Origin: Collinsella aerofaciens
Lineage (GTDB): Bacteria > Actinomycetota > Coriobacteriia > Coriobacteriales > Coriobacteriaceae
NCBI RefSeq assembly: GCF_902364945.1
Contig: NZ_CABJFS010000007.1
Coordinates: forward strand, 32,029 to 96,028
Direction: 5' to 3'
DNA: 64,000 nt
In this document: positions 8,096 to 18,423 of the stretch, in pieces
How positions within the stretch are numbered: the first letter of the stretch is position 1
How the letters are laid out: each line of letters begins with the position of its first letter
Notes under the pieces: model-generated
The model's input: the letters and a program-made list of their open reading frames with translations, nothing else
What the model was told of the DNA's origin: nothing
The model's database searches: none
Position numbers and translations under genes: made by a program

Positions 8096-9244
8096 TTAAT
8101 CGAGGATATCGTCGAGGGCACTCTTGATACGGTCGGTCACCGACTTCTTACCGGAAGCGACGTCATCGCCCATCTCATCGGCAAAAGCACGGAGCAGCTC
8201 GCGCTGCTTATTGGAAAGATTGGTGGGAACGACCACGCGCAGTTGCACGATCAGGCGGCCACGCGAACCGCCACCGCCAATGCGCGGCATGCCGTAATTA
8301 TTGACGCTCACGGTGTCGCCGTACTGGGCGCCGGCGGGAACCGTCACCTTAACGACCTCGTCGGGCATAATGCCCTCGACCTCGATCTCGCAGCCGAGCG
8401 CAGCCTGTGCAATCGAGATATCGCTCACCAGGTACAAGTCGTCACCGTTGCGCTTAAAGCGCTCATGGTCGGCAACGCGCACGTTGACAATCAAGTCGCC
8501 CGAAGGCTCGCCGCGAAGGCCGGCCTCGCCAAAGCCGCTCACACGCAGCTGTCGACCGGTCGAAACGCCGGCGGGAATATCGATGTCGATCTTTTCATGC
8601 GAAGGCGTGCGGCCCTGACCGTCGCAGGTCTCGCAGGGATGGTCGATAACCGTACCCTCGCCATGGCAGTCGGGGCAAGGCGAGGAAGACTGAACCTGGC
8701 CCAGGAACGAACGCTGAACCGTCGTGACGTAGCCCGTACCGTGGCAGCGGCCGCACTGCTTTTCCTGTGCGCCCTCTGCCCTACCGGTGCCATTGCAGTC
8801 CTCGCAAGGAGCAAGGCGGTCATAGCTGATAGTCTTTTTGCAGCCGAGCGCCGCCTCCTCGAGCGTCACCGAAAGCGAGATGGCCATGTCACGACCGCGA
8901 CGACGCTCGCGACGGCCGCGGGCACCACCGCCGGCGCCGCCGCCAAAGAACGACGAGAAAAGGTCGTCCATGCCCATGCCGCCAAAGATGTCGTTAATGT
9001 CGACATAGCCAGAGCCACCGGGGCCGTCAGGAGAGCCAAAGCGATCGTAGTTTGCACGCTTCTGCTCATCGGAAAGAACGGAATATGCCTCGTTGAGCTC
9101 TTTGAACTTGGCCTCGGCCTCGGGGTCGTCCGAAACGTCCGGGTGTACGGTACGGGCCTTCTTTAGAAACGCGCGCTTAATCGTCCGCGCGTCGGCATCC
9201 TTTTCGACGCCAAGTACCTCGTAGTAATCCCTATTTTCCGACAC
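8096..9244 (-). CDS. dnaJ: Chaperone protein DnaJ
   Basis: Type I Hsp40 co-chaperone that delivers substrates to DnaK and stimulates its ATPase. The 382-residue protein has the J domain with HPD (about residue 35), a Gly/Phe linker, four CxxCxGxG zinc repeats (CEDCNGTG, CGRCHGTG, CPDCHGEG, CETCDGQG) and the usual substrate-binding C-terminal domains. The GTG start at 9244 is chosen for AAGGA upstream; the ATG at 9310 has no such site. This is the canonical copy, downstream of the membrane-type copy. No HrcA CIRCE or HspR HAIR site is visible upstream. Confidence 0.95.
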   Translation of the reverse strand: MSENRDYYEVLGVEKDADARTIKRAFLKKARTVHPDVSDDPEAEAKFKELNEAYSVLSDEQKRANYDRFGSPDGPGGSGYVDINDIFGGMGMDDLFSSFFGGGAGGGARGRRERRRGRDMAISLSVTLEEAALGCKKTISYDRLAPCEDCNGTGRAEGAQEKQCGRCHGTGYVTTVQRSFLGQVQSSSPCPDCHGEGTVIDHPCETCDGQGRTPSHEKIDIDIPAGVSTGRQLRVSGFGEAGLRGEPSGDLIVNVRVADHERFKRNGDDLYLVSDISIAQAALGCEIEVEGIMPDEVVKVTVPAGAQYGDTVSVNNYGMPRIGGGGSRGRLIVQLRVVVPTNLSNKQRELLRAFADEMGDDVASGKKSVTDRIKSALDDILD

Positions 9245-9325
9245 GACCGAATCCTTCCGACTTTCATTATTGTCACAGTGCGTCCTATACCCAAGCTGGG
9301 GCGGCCGCAAACAGAGGGTTTGATG

Positions 9326-10429
9326 TTAGTACATTCCGTACGGCGAAAGCATGGCACGCTGCGAGCAGCTCGCAAACCAAACCGACACGAGTGCAAACAT
9401 AAATCCGTTGGCAAAACCGTTGGCAAACTGCATCGCGCCGCGTTTCCACCACAGCAGGCTGCGATGAAGCACGCCGTCCGAGAGCACCATGAACAGGCCC
9501 ATGGCAAACGGAATAAAGCACATCATGGCAAAGGCCGAGAACACGCCCGAGATGGCCGACAGCACCAAAAACGGCGCCACGATGCCCATCAGGTAAAAAC
9601 CGGTACGGGCCTTGCCTTCCAGGCGCTCGGCCTCGACATGGGCACGGCCGACCAGGTCGCCGCCCGCGGCACCGTTGGTGCCGGCGTGACCCATGCCGCC
9701 AATACGAACCTCGTCGCCATCGTGCGTGCCGGCAGGAAACTCAATCGTCTGCTCGGAGGTCACGCGGGTTCGACCGCTGCCACCGCAATCGGGACAGGGG
9801 TCGGCGACGACCTTACCGGAACCGCCGCACTCGGGGCAGACCGACTGGAACGTGCCGGCGCCAAACAGGAAGGACAGGTCGACATCGATGTGGCCGCGAC
9901 CGCCGCAGCTCGGGCAGGTATGCGCATGCTCGGACGAGACGGAGCCCGAGCCGCCACAGTGACCACAGGTATCAAAACGCGTATAGCGGACGGTCTTACG
10001 GGCACCGCCCTTGGCCTCCTTGGCGTCGAGCTTGATGTCGACGACCACGTTGGCGCCGTTCTCGGGATTGTAGGCAGCCTGCCCACGACGCTGCTGGCCC
10101 CAGGCGCCACCAAAGGGGAAGCCGCCCTCAAAGGGATTGCCATAACCCGTGCTGCCGGCGTAGCCGCCACCATAGGGCGAAGCCGTAGGAGCACCGGCAA
10201 AGGGATTGCCCGAGCGCATGGCGTCATAGCGAGCACGCTTCTGCTCGTCCGAAAGCACGGCGTAGGCCTCGGAAACCTCTTTGAACTTTTCCTCGGCATC
10301 CGGCTCTTTATTGACGTCCGGATGGAGCTTGCGGGCCTTTTGCTGGAAAGCCTTTTGTATATCACGCGAGGTGGCGTCCTTGGAGACGCCCAGGATCTCG
10401 TAGTAATCTTTTTCGTTCATCGTCGCCAT
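9326..10429 (-). CDS. DnaJ-like protein with C-terminal membrane segments
   Basis: Residues 6-70 are a J domain with HPD at 36-38. A Gly/Phe-rich linker (75-120) follows, then four zinc CxxC pairs (Cys 155/158, 172/175, 198/201, 212/215), all intact. After about residue 260, where a DnaJ would continue into its second substrate domain and dimerisation helix, the protein turns hydrophobic: about 278-316 reads as two membrane segments and 338-354 as a third. Total length is 367. The ATG at 10429 has AGGAGG nine bases upstream. It precedes dnaJ by 81 bases, so the pair may be co-expressed. A membrane-anchored Hsp40 is inferred; partners and substrates are unknown. Confidence 0.85.
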   Translation of the reverse strand: MATMNEKDYYEILGVSKDATSRDIQKAFQQKARKLHPDVNKEPDAEEKFKEVSEAYAVLSDEQKRARYDAMRSGNPFAGAPTASPYGGGYAGSTGYGNPFEGGFPFGGAWGQQRRGQAAYNPENGANVVVDIKLDAKEAKGGARKTVRYTRFDTCGHCGGSGSVSSEHAHTCPSCGGRGHIDVDLSFLFGAGTFQSVCPECGGSGKVVADPCPDCGGSGRTRVTSEQTIEFPAGTHDGDEVRIGGMGHAGTNGAAGGDLVGRAHVEAERLEGKARTGFYLMGIVAPFLVLSAISGVFSAFAMMCFIPFAMGLFMVLSDGVLHRSLLWWKRGAMQFANGFANGFMFALVSVWFASCSQRAMLSPYGMY

Positions 10430-10487
10430 GCGCGGCAACCTCCTGCTCACAGCAGCGTATATAATGCGGTCATTCTACCCGAGCGGC

Positions 10488-11720
10488 CTAAGCTAGACCC
10501 CAAAACAGCTCGAACAGCACATTTCCATCGAGCCAACCCAAGTGTGTCGGCGCCAGGCGGGCACAGGAGCGGCCAGCGATGACATCGACAGAGGCGATAG
10601 GCCCCGCATGGGTATCACCGTGCTCGGGCACCCAAGTGGCAAGCCCAAGTTCAAGAGCGCGGTCACAAGCCGCTGTCAGTTCATCGGCAGGGATGACACG
10701 AGCCGCGCGAACCAACAGGTCGGACGCGACACCGCGCGTCATGCGACAAGCGAGCATCAAGTCTTCGGCGACAGCCTCACGCTGCGACAGATATTCGGCC
10801 TCGAACGCCGTCGCGTCATCGTCACGTTGCACCAGACGCACGCGGTACGCATCGCCTCGAGCAGACACGCCGGGGAACAAACCTGCAAGACGGTCGAAAT
10901 CTTCGTCGTCGAGCATGCCCGCGGCAGAACGACCCAGGCCCAGGTAGCCCCGTCCGGTCCAGTAGGCAATGTTATGGGCGCACTCATGGCCGTCGAGCGC
11001 GTAGCTTGCCACCTCATACGGATGATAGCCGGCCGCACTCAGGCGCTCACGCGCCGCGTCCATGCACGAAGCCTGAAAATCCTCGTCGGGCTCGAGCGAC
11101 TCGTCACGGCATGCCATGCGATAGAGTGGTGTGCCCTCCTCGAGCGTGAGCGGGTACACCGATACATGATGCGGCGCCGCCGCCAGCACGCCATCGAGCG
11201 TGCTCCGCCAGCTTGCGGCCGTCTGCCCGGGAAGGCCGCACATCAGGTCGCACGACACATCGAGCCCAACATCCTTCACCGCCGCGATAGCCTCAAGCGC
11301 CCGTTCGGCATCATGGATGCGGCCAATAGCAGCCAGCTCGGTATTGTCGAGGGTCTGCACGCCCAGAGAGATGCGCGTGACACCCGCCTCGGCAAGCGCT
11401 GAGGCGAGCTCAGCGGTCAGGGACTCAGGATTGGCTTCGCAAGTAAACTCAACGGGTTTGCACCACATGGAGATACGCCGGGCAAGTTCCACCAGGCGCT
11501 CCCCTGCCAGCGATGGCGTGCCGCCGCCAGTATAGACCGTGCGGACCTGCGCAAGCGCCCCGGCGTCGCTAAAGGAATCGAGGCGCGCATACAACTGCTC
11601 AAAATAGGAATCAAGCGCGGCATCCAAATCACACGCAGCGAAGCTGCGCGAGTCAAAGTCGCAGTACCGGCACTTTTGAGCGCAAAACGGCACGTGCACG
11701 TACAGCGCGGTAACGGCCAC
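10488..11720 (-). CDS. hemW: Heme chaperone HemW (radical SAM, coproporphyrinogen oxidase-like)
   Basis: HemW-family protein, formerly annotated as oxygen-independent coproporphyrinogen III oxidase; it binds heme and a 4Fe-4S cluster for insertion into target proteins. The 410-residue product starts close to the VHVPFC segment with the CxxxCxxC motif in CAQKCRYC, and has YTGGGTPS and GVQTLDN. The second cysteine typical of true HemN (CxxxCxxCxC) is replaced: the motif reads CRYCDFD. The start is GTG with GGAGG seven bases upstream, inside the end of dusB. Confidence 0.9.
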   Translation of the reverse strand: MAVTALYVHVPFCAQKCRYCDFDSRSFAACDLDAALDSYFEQLYARLDSFSDAGALAQVRTVYTGGGTPSLAGERLVELARRISMWCKPVEFTCEANPESLTAELASALAEAGVTRISLGVQTLDNTELAAIGRIHDAERALEAIAAVKDVGLDVSCDLMCGLPGQTAASWRSTLDGVLAAAPHHVSVYPLTLEEGTPLYRMACRDESLEPDEDFQASCMDAARERLSAAGYHPYEVASYALDGHECAHNIAYWTGRGYLGLGRSAAGMLDDEDFDRLAGLFPGVSARGDAYRVRLVQRDDDATAFEAEYLSQREAVAEDLMLACRMTRGVASDLLVRAARVIPADELTAACDRALELGLATWVPEHGDTHAGPIASVDVIAGRSCARLAPTHLGWLDGNVLFELFWGLA

Positions 11721-11722
11721 CG

Positions 11723-12766
11723 TTAGGCCTCCAGCGGATGAGCAGGCACCGACTCGCCGGCGGCAAACGCGGCCTCGCAGGCCACCACGTCGCGCTCGAT
11801 ATCATCGACCAGCGCCATAAACTCCTCGTACGTAGAGCAACGCACCACCTGAGCGCGCCAGGCGGCGGCATGGGGCATGCCCTTTAAGTACCAGCTTGCG
11901 TACGTGCGAGCACGCGACATGAGCGGCAGAAGCTCGTGCGTCAACGTCAGGTGCTCGCGCAGAGCCTCCAGGCGCTCGACCGAGGAGCGAGAAGGAACCG
12001 GCGTGCCATCGAGTGCAAGGGCTCGGGCATCGCCGAACACCCACGGATTGCCGTAGATGCCGCGCGCGATAAACACCGCGCTGGCACCCGAGCCGTGCAG
12101 ATGCTCAGCAGCGTCCTCGGCCGAGAACACATCGCCCGAACCAATCACGGGAATCTCGACAGCGTCGGCAACCTCATCGACGACCGACCAATCGGCCTGG
12201 CCCGTGTAGAGCTGCGTGGCGCAACGACCATGCACGGCGACTGCGGCAGCCCCTGCACTCTCAAGCATCTGGGCAAATGTCGCGGTATTGCGGTCCTCGG
12301 CATAAAAGCCCTTGCGAATCTTGACGGTCACGGGCACGTGCGCCGCGCCAACCGTGGCCTCGACGATCTTCTCCGCCAGGTCGGGCGTGCGCATGAGCGC
12401 CGAACCCTCGCCCTTGGTGACAACCTTGCGGGCGGGGCATGCCATATTGATATCGATGAGCGACAGGCGATCGCCAACGCGCTCCTCGACGGCGGCGACG
12501 GCGCTCGCAAACTGCTCGGGCTTGGAGCCAAAGAGCTGCACGCAAATCTGCTGCTCCTCGTCGGCCGGCAGCACCAGGCGCCAGGTCTTGTTGCTGGCAT
12601 AGGCAAGACCCGCCACGCTCACCATCTCGCTGTAGGCAAGGTTGGCACCGCGGCGGCGACACATGATGCGATAGGCGGGGTCGGTCACGCCCGCCATGGG
12701 AGCCATAAGGAACGGCTGCTCGGCATAGGCACCCAGCAGCCGCTTGCTGTATTCAGAAAGCGCCAT
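11723..12766 (-). CDS. dusB: tRNA-dihydrouridine synthase (DusB type)
   Basis: FMN-dependent enzyme that reduces specific uridines in the tRNA D-loop. The 347-residue TIM-barrel protein has MAPMAGVTDPAYR at the N-terminus, the catalytic cysteine in NMACPARKV, the phosphate-binding GSGDVF loop and a C-terminal helical domain. The usual NMGCP motif has Ala for Gly, a small change unlikely to abolish activity. It begins 4 bases after the lepA stop. Confidence 0.92.
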   Translation of the reverse strand: MALSEYSKRLLGAYAEQPFLMAPMAGVTDPAYRIMCRRRGANLAYSEMVSVAGLAYASNKTWRLVLPADEEQQICVQLFGSKPEQFASAVAAVEERVGDRLSLIDINMACPARKVVTKGEGSALMRTPDLAEKIVEATVGAAHVPVTVKIRKGFYAEDRNTATFAQMLESAGAAAVAVHGRCATQLYTGQADWSVVDEVADAVEIPVIGSGDVFSAEDAAEHLHGSGASAVFIARGIYGNPWVFGDARALALDGTPVPSRSSVERLEALREHLTLTHELLPLMSRARTYASWYLKGMPHAAAWRAQVVRCSTYEEFMALVDDIERDVVACEAAFAAGESVPAHPLEA

Positions 12767-12770
12767 GGAC

Positions 12771-14582
12771 CTACTCGTCCACCTTGAGGATCGCCATAAA
12801 CGCCTCCTGCGGGACCTCGACCGATCCGATGGCCTTCATACGCTTCTTGCCCTCTTTCTGCTTCTCGAGCAGCTTGCGCTTACGCGAGATATCGCCGCCG
12901 TAGCACTTAGCAAGAACGTCCTTGCGACGCGCCTTGACGGTGGAACGGGCGATGATCTTGTTGCCGATAGCACCCTGGATGGGCACCTCGAACAGCTGAC
13001 GCGGGATGATCTCCTTGAGCTTGTCGCACAGGCCACGGGCCAGGCCATATGCCTTGTCCTTATGGACGATAAACGACAGCGCGTCCACCTCGTCGCCCGA
13101 AAGCAGGATGTCGAGCTTGACGAGCTCGGAGGGACGATACTCGTTGAACTCGTAATCGAGCGAAGCATAGCCCTTGGTACGGCTCTTGAGCTGGTCAAAG
13201 AAGTCCAAGATGAGCTCGGCGAGCGGCATATCGAAGCGCATCTCGACCGATTTGCTCGTCAGGTGGATCATGTCGGTCGTGACGCCGCGGTGCTCGATGG
13301 CGAGCTGCATGACGGCACCCGTGTACTCAGGCGGACAGATGATCTTTGCCTTGAGGTAGGGTTCCTCGATACGTTCGATGCGCGTGGCCTCGGGAAGGTC
13401 CTGCGGACTGCGGACATCGATCATTTCGCCGTCGGTCTTGTAGACGTGATAGTCGACCGAGGGACTCGTGGCAATGAGGTCCAGGTTGAACTCGCGCTCC
13501 AGGCGTTCCTTGACGACTTCCATGTGCAGCAGGCCCAGGAAGCCCACGCGAAAGCCAAAGCCGAGCGCCACCGAGGTCTCGGGCTCCCACACCAACGACG
13601 GGTCGTTGACGTGCAGCTTATCGAGCGCGTCGCGCAGGTTCTCGTAGTCCTTGTTGTCGATCGGGAACAGGCCCGTGTAGACCATGGGCTTGGCCTCGCG
13701 GTAGCCCGGCAGAGGCTCGGGACAGGGGTTGGAAGCCCACGTAAGGGTATCGCCCACGCGCACAGCCTCGGGGTCCTTCAGACCCGTGACCACATATCCG
13801 ACCTCGCCGACCGACAGCGCGTCGACCGGGGTCTCGGCAGGACGCTTGACGCCCACGCCGTCGACCAAAAAGTCGCCCTTGACCTGCATCATAAGCAGGG
13901 TATCGCCCTTTTTGATGGAACCATCAAAGACGCGCACCGTGGCGACGACACCACGATACTCGTCGAAGTACGAATCCAGGATGAGTGCCTTGAGCGGCGC
14001 GTTCGCATCGCCCTTGGGCGGAGAGATCAAAAAGACAATGGACTCCAGCAGATCGTGGATGCCCTCGCCGGTCTTGCCCGAGACGCACACGGCATCATCG
14101 GCAGGGATCGCCAGGTCATCCTCGATCTCGGTCTTAACCTCGTCGGGATGCGCCGAGGGCAGGTCGATCTTGTTGATGGCCGGCACAATGTCCAGATTGG
14201 CGTTCATGGCGAGCGTCGCGTTGGAGACGGTCTGCGCCTCGACACCCTGGGTGGCATCGACGACGAGCACCGCGCCCTCGCAGGCGGCCAGAGAACGCGA
14301 GACCTCGTAGGTAAAGTCAACGTGGCCCGGCGTATCGATCAGATTGAACTGATACGTCTCACCATCGTCGGCGTCATAGGAAACGCGGACGGCATTGGAC
14401 TTGATCGTAATGCCGCGCTCGCGCTCGATATCCATGGTGTCGAGCAGCTGCGACTCCATGTCGCGTTCGTCGACGGTATGGGTGAGCTCGAGGATGCGGT
14501 CACTGATCGTGGACTTGCCATGGTCGATGTGCGCAACGATCGAGAAGTTGCGGATGTGGGAAATGTCAATTGAAGTATTCAT
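12771..14582 (-). CDS. lepA: Elongation factor 4 (LepA)
   Basis: Ribosome-bound GTPase related to EF-G that acts in 30S biogenesis and rescue of stalled elongation. The 603-residue protein has G1 [10 protein letters not shown]3 DTPGHVDF, G4 [11 protein letters not shown]-like domains II, III and V, and the LepA-specific C-terminal domain. The ATG at 14582 matches the family start ([24 protein letters not shown] region); the upstream extension runs through the rpsT terminator. No strong ribosome binding site is seen, only AAGATAG. Confidence 0.96.
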   Translation of the reverse strand: MNTSIDISHIRNFSIVAHIDHGKSTISDRILELTHTVDERDMESQLLDTMDIERERGITIKSNAVRVSYDADDGETYQFNLIDTPGHVDFTYEVSRSLAACEGAVLVVDATQGVEAQTVSNATLAMNANLDIVPAINKIDLPSAHPDEVKTEIEDDLAIPADDAVCVSGKTGEGIHDLLESIVFLISPPKGDANAPLKALILDSYFDEYRGVVATVRVFDGSIKKGDTLLMMQVKGDFLVDGVGVKRPAETPVDALSVGEVGYVVTGLKDPEAVRVGDTLTWASNPCPEPLPGYREAKPMVYTGLFPIDNKDYENLRDALDKLHVNDPSLVWEPETSVALGFGFRVGFLGLLHMEVVKERLEREFNLDLIATSPSVDYHVYKTDGEMIDVRSPQDLPEATRIERIEEPYLKAKIICPPEYTGAVMQLAIEHRGVTTDMIHLTSKSVEMRFDMPLAELILDFFDQLKSRTKGYASLDYEFNEYRPSELVKLDILLSGDEVDALSFIVHKDKAYGLARGLCDKLKEIIPRQLFEVPIQGAIGNKIIARSTVKARRKDVLAKCYGGDISRKRKLLEKQKEGKKRMKAIGSVEVPQEAFMAILKVDE

Positions 14583-14606
14583 GCGAACTATCTTACCCGA
14601 GCGGTA

Positions 14607-14644
14607 CAAAAAATGGAGCCTGTTCCATAAAACAGGCTCCATTT
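14607..14644 (-). terminator. Terminator after rpsT
   Basis: A 14-bp perfect stem (14611-14624 with 14631-14644) around a short loop, followed on the minus strand by TTTTTTG. It ends the rpsT transcript. The remaining 24 bases before lepA leave little room for a separate lepA promoter. Confidence 0.9.
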
Positions 14645-14678
14645 ATGCGCGTAATCTGTGTGGTGTGAAATTTACAAC

Positions 14679-14945
14679 TTAGGCGTTGATGCTGTTCACG
14701 AGCTTGGCAAGACCGGACTTGCGGTTGGAAGCCTGGTTCTTGTGGATAACATGCTTGGCGGCAGCCATGTCGAGACGCTTGGTGACGGTCTTGAGGGCAG
14801 CCTGGGCCTTCTCGGCGTCGCCCTCGGCGACGGCGGACTGGACGTGCTTGGTCAGCGTCTTGAGCTCGGACTTGACAGCCTTGTTACGCATGCGAGCTGC
14901 CTCATTGGTGCGGATACGCTTCTTCTGAGACTTGATGTTTGCCAC
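14679..14945 (-). CDS. rpsT: 30S ribosomal protein S20
   Basis: Primary 16S rRNA-binding protein of the small subunit. The 88-residue product begins (M)[10 protein letters not shown] from a GTG at 14945, with AAAGGAA upstream; the ATG at 15014 would add unrelated residues. The chain is rich in Lys, Arg and Ala and ends near [19 protein letters not shown], as usual for S20. It is a single-gene unit with its own terminator. A TATAGT box at 15026-15021 could be its -10, though no good -35 is visible. Confidence 0.96.
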   Translation of the reverse strand: MANIKSQKKRIRTNEAARMRNKAVKSELKTLTKHVQSAVAEGDAEKAQAALKTVTKRLDMAAAKHVIHKNQASNRKSGLAKLVNSINA

Positions 14946-15078
14946 TTCTGGAGTTCCTTTCGAGTTCCTTGCAAAAAATGTATGACACCTCTGAGACACG
15001 GTGAGGTCATGCAAGCGCCTACTATAGCACGCTCCCCCTCAAAGGGATAGAACGAATTTGTCAAATAGGCAGGTATCA

Positions 15079-16041
15079 TCACGATTTTCTCAAGATGTTC
15101 GTAATCCAGAGCAAAAGCGCCGTCTGAGAATCGGCCGAACCCTTGAGCGCGAGCTCCACATCAACGGCACCCTCGAGCGCTACGATGAGCTCTGCCATCG
15201 AAAAGCGACGTGCCCAGGTCAGGTGATTCTTGACCTGCCAGGACTGGAGCTTGAGCGTTGCGGCCAGCTCGCGACCCTGCCCACGCGCGTCGAGCGCCTT
15301 GGCGACGATAAGCTCGCGAATGCGACCGCACAGCAATGTGTAAGTCCACACGTAGCTCTTGGAGGGTAGGAGCTTAAAGAGCTCGAGCGAACGCCGCATA
15401 TCGCGAGCCGAGACGGCGTTGAGGAAGTCCCAGGGTTGAACCTCGGCCGTACGAACAATCCAGCGCTCAACATCGGCAAGTTCAATCTGAGGCGACTCGA
15501 CCATCTGGGCAAGCTTAGCCAAGTCGTTATCGAGCATGCGCGTGTTTTCGCCCGAACGCGAGACGAGCTCCTCGGCGGCCGCCGTCGAAATCGACTTACC
15601 GCGCTGCGTCGCCATCTGCTGAACACGGCGCGGCAGTTCCCAGCGCTTGGTACCCGAGCAATCGACGATAGCCTTCTTGTCGATCTTGGCGATTGCCTTA
15701 TACAGGCGCGTATTCTTGGCAAGTGAGTCGGCGATGATGAGGCAGACCGTTGTGGGGCTGGGACTCGCCAGATACCCAACGAGCGGCTCCGAGACCGCCT
15801 TGGCAAGCTTTGAGCAGCCATCGAGGATTACCAGACGAAACTCGCTGCCCATCGGAAAGGTGTTAAGCGATCCGATAATGGACTCGATATCGGGGTCCTT
15901 GGTCATGTCTCGCTCGTCGAGGTTGAACTCGACCATACCCGACTTTTCCAGACGCGCTTTCATACGCGAGACGGCGTGGTCGCGCTTAACTCCGTCGGTA
16001 CCGACGATCAGATATGCCGGCAGCAAACCAGTTTCGGACAT
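15079..16041 (-). CDS. holA: DNA polymerase III subunit delta
   Basis: Clamp-loader subunit that opens the beta sliding clamp. The 320-residue protein has the family N-terminal AAA-like fold (PAYLIVGTDGVKRDHAV) without a working Walker A, and a C-terminal domain. The ATG at 16041 has GGGAGGGGAG upstream. It follows comEC by 78 bases; the comEA-comEC-holA-rpsT order is common in Gram-positive and actinobacterial genomes. Confidence 0.93.
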   Translation of the reverse strand: MSETGLLPAYLIVGTDGVKRDHAVSRMKARLEKSGMVEFNLDERDMTKDPDIESIIGSLNTFPMGSEFRLVILDGCSKLAKAVSEPLVGYLASPSPTTVCLIIADSLAKNTRLYKAIAKIDKKAIVDCSGTKRWELPRRVQQMATQRGKSISTAAAEELVSRSGENTRMLDNDLAKLAQMVESPQIELADVERWIVRTAEVQPWDFLNAVSARDMRRSLELFKLLPSKSYVWTYTLLCGRIRELIVAKALDARGQGRELAATLKLQSWQVKNHLTWARRFSMAELIVALEGAVDVELALKGSADSQTALLLWITNILRKS

Positions 16042-16119
16042 TGCGCTCCCCTCCCGCAGGCCTTCGAATTCGTTCCGTGCCATTCTAGCCCAGGGGCCCA
16101 CCACACGCCAACGACGTCG

Positions 16120-18423
16120 TCACGGTCGCTGGCATCGCATCGCAAAGCCATTCGCAGTCGGTGTGACGGTAATGTCGCCGTGTTCGACGGTACACGCGAA
16201 CACACCACCCGCTTCCTTAACGGCATCGATGCAGGCATCGGACGGATGGCCGTATCGATTCCCCTCACCGGCGCTTGCGAGGGAAAGCTCGGGCTTCAGA
16301 ATGTCCAGCAACTCACCATCGACTGAAACCTTGGAGCCGTGATGCCCAAGTTTAAGGACATCGATATCCCCCACCTCCTGCACGAATTCCCGTTCTTGGT
16401 CGAGCTCGGCATCACCGGTGAGGAGTATGCGCAGGCCCTTGCCTTCCTGAACATAAGAGAGCAGCAGGACAAGCGAGTCCTCATTTCCCTCGCCATCCAC
16501 GGACTCGAATGGCCACATCACGCGGGCGCAAAATGAGCCGATGTCGACCATATCCCCACGGCGCACCTGCCGATACTCCACGCCAGGTCGGTTCAATACC
16601 TCGGCAGGAGCATCCTCCAGCGCATCCGCGGCCACGGCAATCGTTCCGACCGAAAACTGTTCGAGCACGGCAGGCAGACCACCCCAGTGGTCCTCATCCC
16701 AATGCGTCACAAAGACGGCGTCGATATGGTGCACGTTATTGCGAACCAACGCCGCCACCACGCGCTCGTCGAGTCCGCAGTCGACAAGTGCAACTGCGCC
16801 GCCCTGGCGGATAAGAATCGCATCGGCCTGGCCCACATCGAGCACCGTCACCGAAGGCGGAGCGAATCGATCCCAGTAGACGTACGGAATCGCAGCCAAA
16901 AGCACTAGGCATACAAGGCCCACCGCCATAGGACGTGCACGGGGACGCGGCCACCAGACCAGCAGAACCACCAGAAAACACGGCACTAAGTAAATCCACA
17001 TGCTATCGGGCGGCACATTCACGGATGCACCCGGCACGGCGGCAAACAGCTGCTCGAAGAACAGCGCGCAACGGGCGGCAATCATGGGCACAACGAGCGC
17101 CCAAGTCCGCAACGGTGCCACGAACGAAAAGGGAACCAGCACGATCGACACAGCGAGCAGTACGCTCACCACCGGACCGAGGACCGCATTTGCCAGCGGA
17201 GCAATGAGCGAGAACGTACCGAAGGCAGGAATGGCAATGGGAAGTGTCGCCAGTTGCGAGCACAGCGTGACGGAAAGCATGCTGGCAACGCCCGATGGCA
17301 CACCCAGCTCACCCAAAGCGTAGGTCGCATAGGGGCAAAAGCACAGAATGGCTAAGACGCTGGCGCATGAAAGCTGAAAGCCCATCTCGAACAGCACCGT
17401 CGGCCGCAGTAGCACAAAGATGAACATGGTTACGAAGAGTGCCGAAAGGCCGTGCCGACGACGCCCCGCGCCGTTTACGACAAGCGTCACGAACACCATG
17501 CAGCACGCGCGCACGGCCGAGGGAGACGCGCCCGTAAAGGCAGCGTAGCCCACAAGCGTTATCGCCAATATCGCCCGCTGAAGACCACGTGAGCACCGAG
17601 TCTTTTGCAATACACCCTCGATTACAAACCCCACGATAGCCAAATGGCTGCCCGAGACGGCGATAAGATGCGCCGTTCCCGTCACCGAAAACCAGTCGCC
17701 CGCCGGCTGGGCGCGCAGCTCGGCCGAACGACCGCAGACGACACCGGCTATGAGCGCACGCGCCGGGTCGGTCGCAGGCGCGATGGACGCAAGCAGCCCA
17801 TTTCGCAGCCGAAGCAGCGGCCTCGGAGAACCCTCATCGACCGACACAATCCGAACGGCTTTAACCTTGCGCACCTCGCCTCGAAGCACGCGCGATCGTC
17901 CATACGCATCGTTCTCAAAACGTGACACGCGACCGATAACACGCACGTGCGCCCCGACCTTGAACTCACGGTCACACGATAGGCGAACCGTTGCCAAGTT
18001 CTTACCGTCCGAGCGTGCCTCGCAGGTATAGGAATACACGTCGTCATTTATGGATGGGTCACCCTGCACGACAAACTCGAGGCCGCTTGCCGCTCGACCG
18101 TCGAGCGCCTTCGAGGCGTTGAGCGCACCCACGGCCCACCACGCCGAAACGACCGCACCCGCCACGAGACCGACGGACGCGGCATACAGCCACCGCTTCA
18201 AAGGGGCAAGCCGCGCACAAGAGTGAGCCAGCACAACGAAAACCGCTGCCGCAACGGGAATGGCCCATAGCGGCCCGACCGCCGTCGCCCGCTCCCTCAG
18301 CAGCGCATCAGCGGCTATGCTGAGCACCAAGGCGCAGCTCACGCACATGCCGGCACACAGGGCCATCGTCCACGGAATCAGGGGTCGCGGAGGCATCACG
18401 TGCTCGCGCTCGGTCGCGCTCAT
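16120..18423 (-). CDS. comEC: DNA internalization competence protein ComEC
   Basis: Polytopic channel protein for single-stranded DNA entry during transformation. The 767-residue product has an N-terminal soluble OB-like region, a multi-helix Competence domain (about 225-500) and a C-terminal metallo-beta-lactamase-like domain with THWDEDHWGG and GHHGS. The ATG at 18423 overlaps the comEA stop as ATGA, implying translational coupling; a later ATG at 18396 is possible. The gene is intact, with no frameshift. Confidence 0.93.
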   Translation of the reverse strand: MSATEREHVMPPRPLIPWTMALCAGMCVSCALVLSIAADALLRERATAVGPLWAIPVAAAVFVVLAHSCARLAPLKRWLYAASVGLVAGAVVSAWWAVGALNASKALDGRAASGLEFVVQGDPSINDDVYSYTCEARSDGKNLATVRLSCDREFKVGAHVRVIGRVSRFENDAYGRSRVLRGEVRKVKAVRIVSVDEGSPRPLLRLRNGLLASIAPATDPARALIAGVVCGRSAELRAQPAGDWFSVTGTAHLIAVSGSHLAIVGFVIEGVLQKTRCSRGLQRAILAITLVGYAAFTGASPSAVRACCMVFVTLVVNGAGRRRHGLSALFVTMFIFVLLRPTVLFEMGFQLSCASVLAILCFCPYATYALGELGVPSGVASMLSVTLCSQLATLPIAIPAFGTFSLIAPLANAVLGPVVSVLLAVSIVLVPFSFVAPLRTWALVVPMIAARCALFFEQLFAAVPGASVNVPPDSMWIYLVPCFLVVLLVWWPRPRARPMAVGLVCLVLLAAIPYVYWDRFAPPSVTVLDVGQADAILIRQGGAVALVDCGLDERVVAALVRNNVHHIDAVFVTHWDEDHWGGLPAVLEQFSVGTIAVAADALEDAPAEVLNRPGVEYRQVRRGDMVDIGSFCARVMWPFESVDGEGNEDSLVLLLSYVQEGKGLRILLTGDAELDQEREFVQEVGDIDVLKLGHHGSKVSVDGELLDILKPELSLASAGEGNRYGHPSDACIDAVKEAGGVFACTVEHGDITVTPTANGFAMRCQRP

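Noticed and set aside
9245..9325. Heat-shock operator (CIRCE or HAIR) upstream of dnaJ
   Set aside because: Neither TTAGCACTC-N9-GAGTGCTAA nor CTTGAGT-N7-ACTCAAG is present here or upstream of the membrane-type dnaJ.
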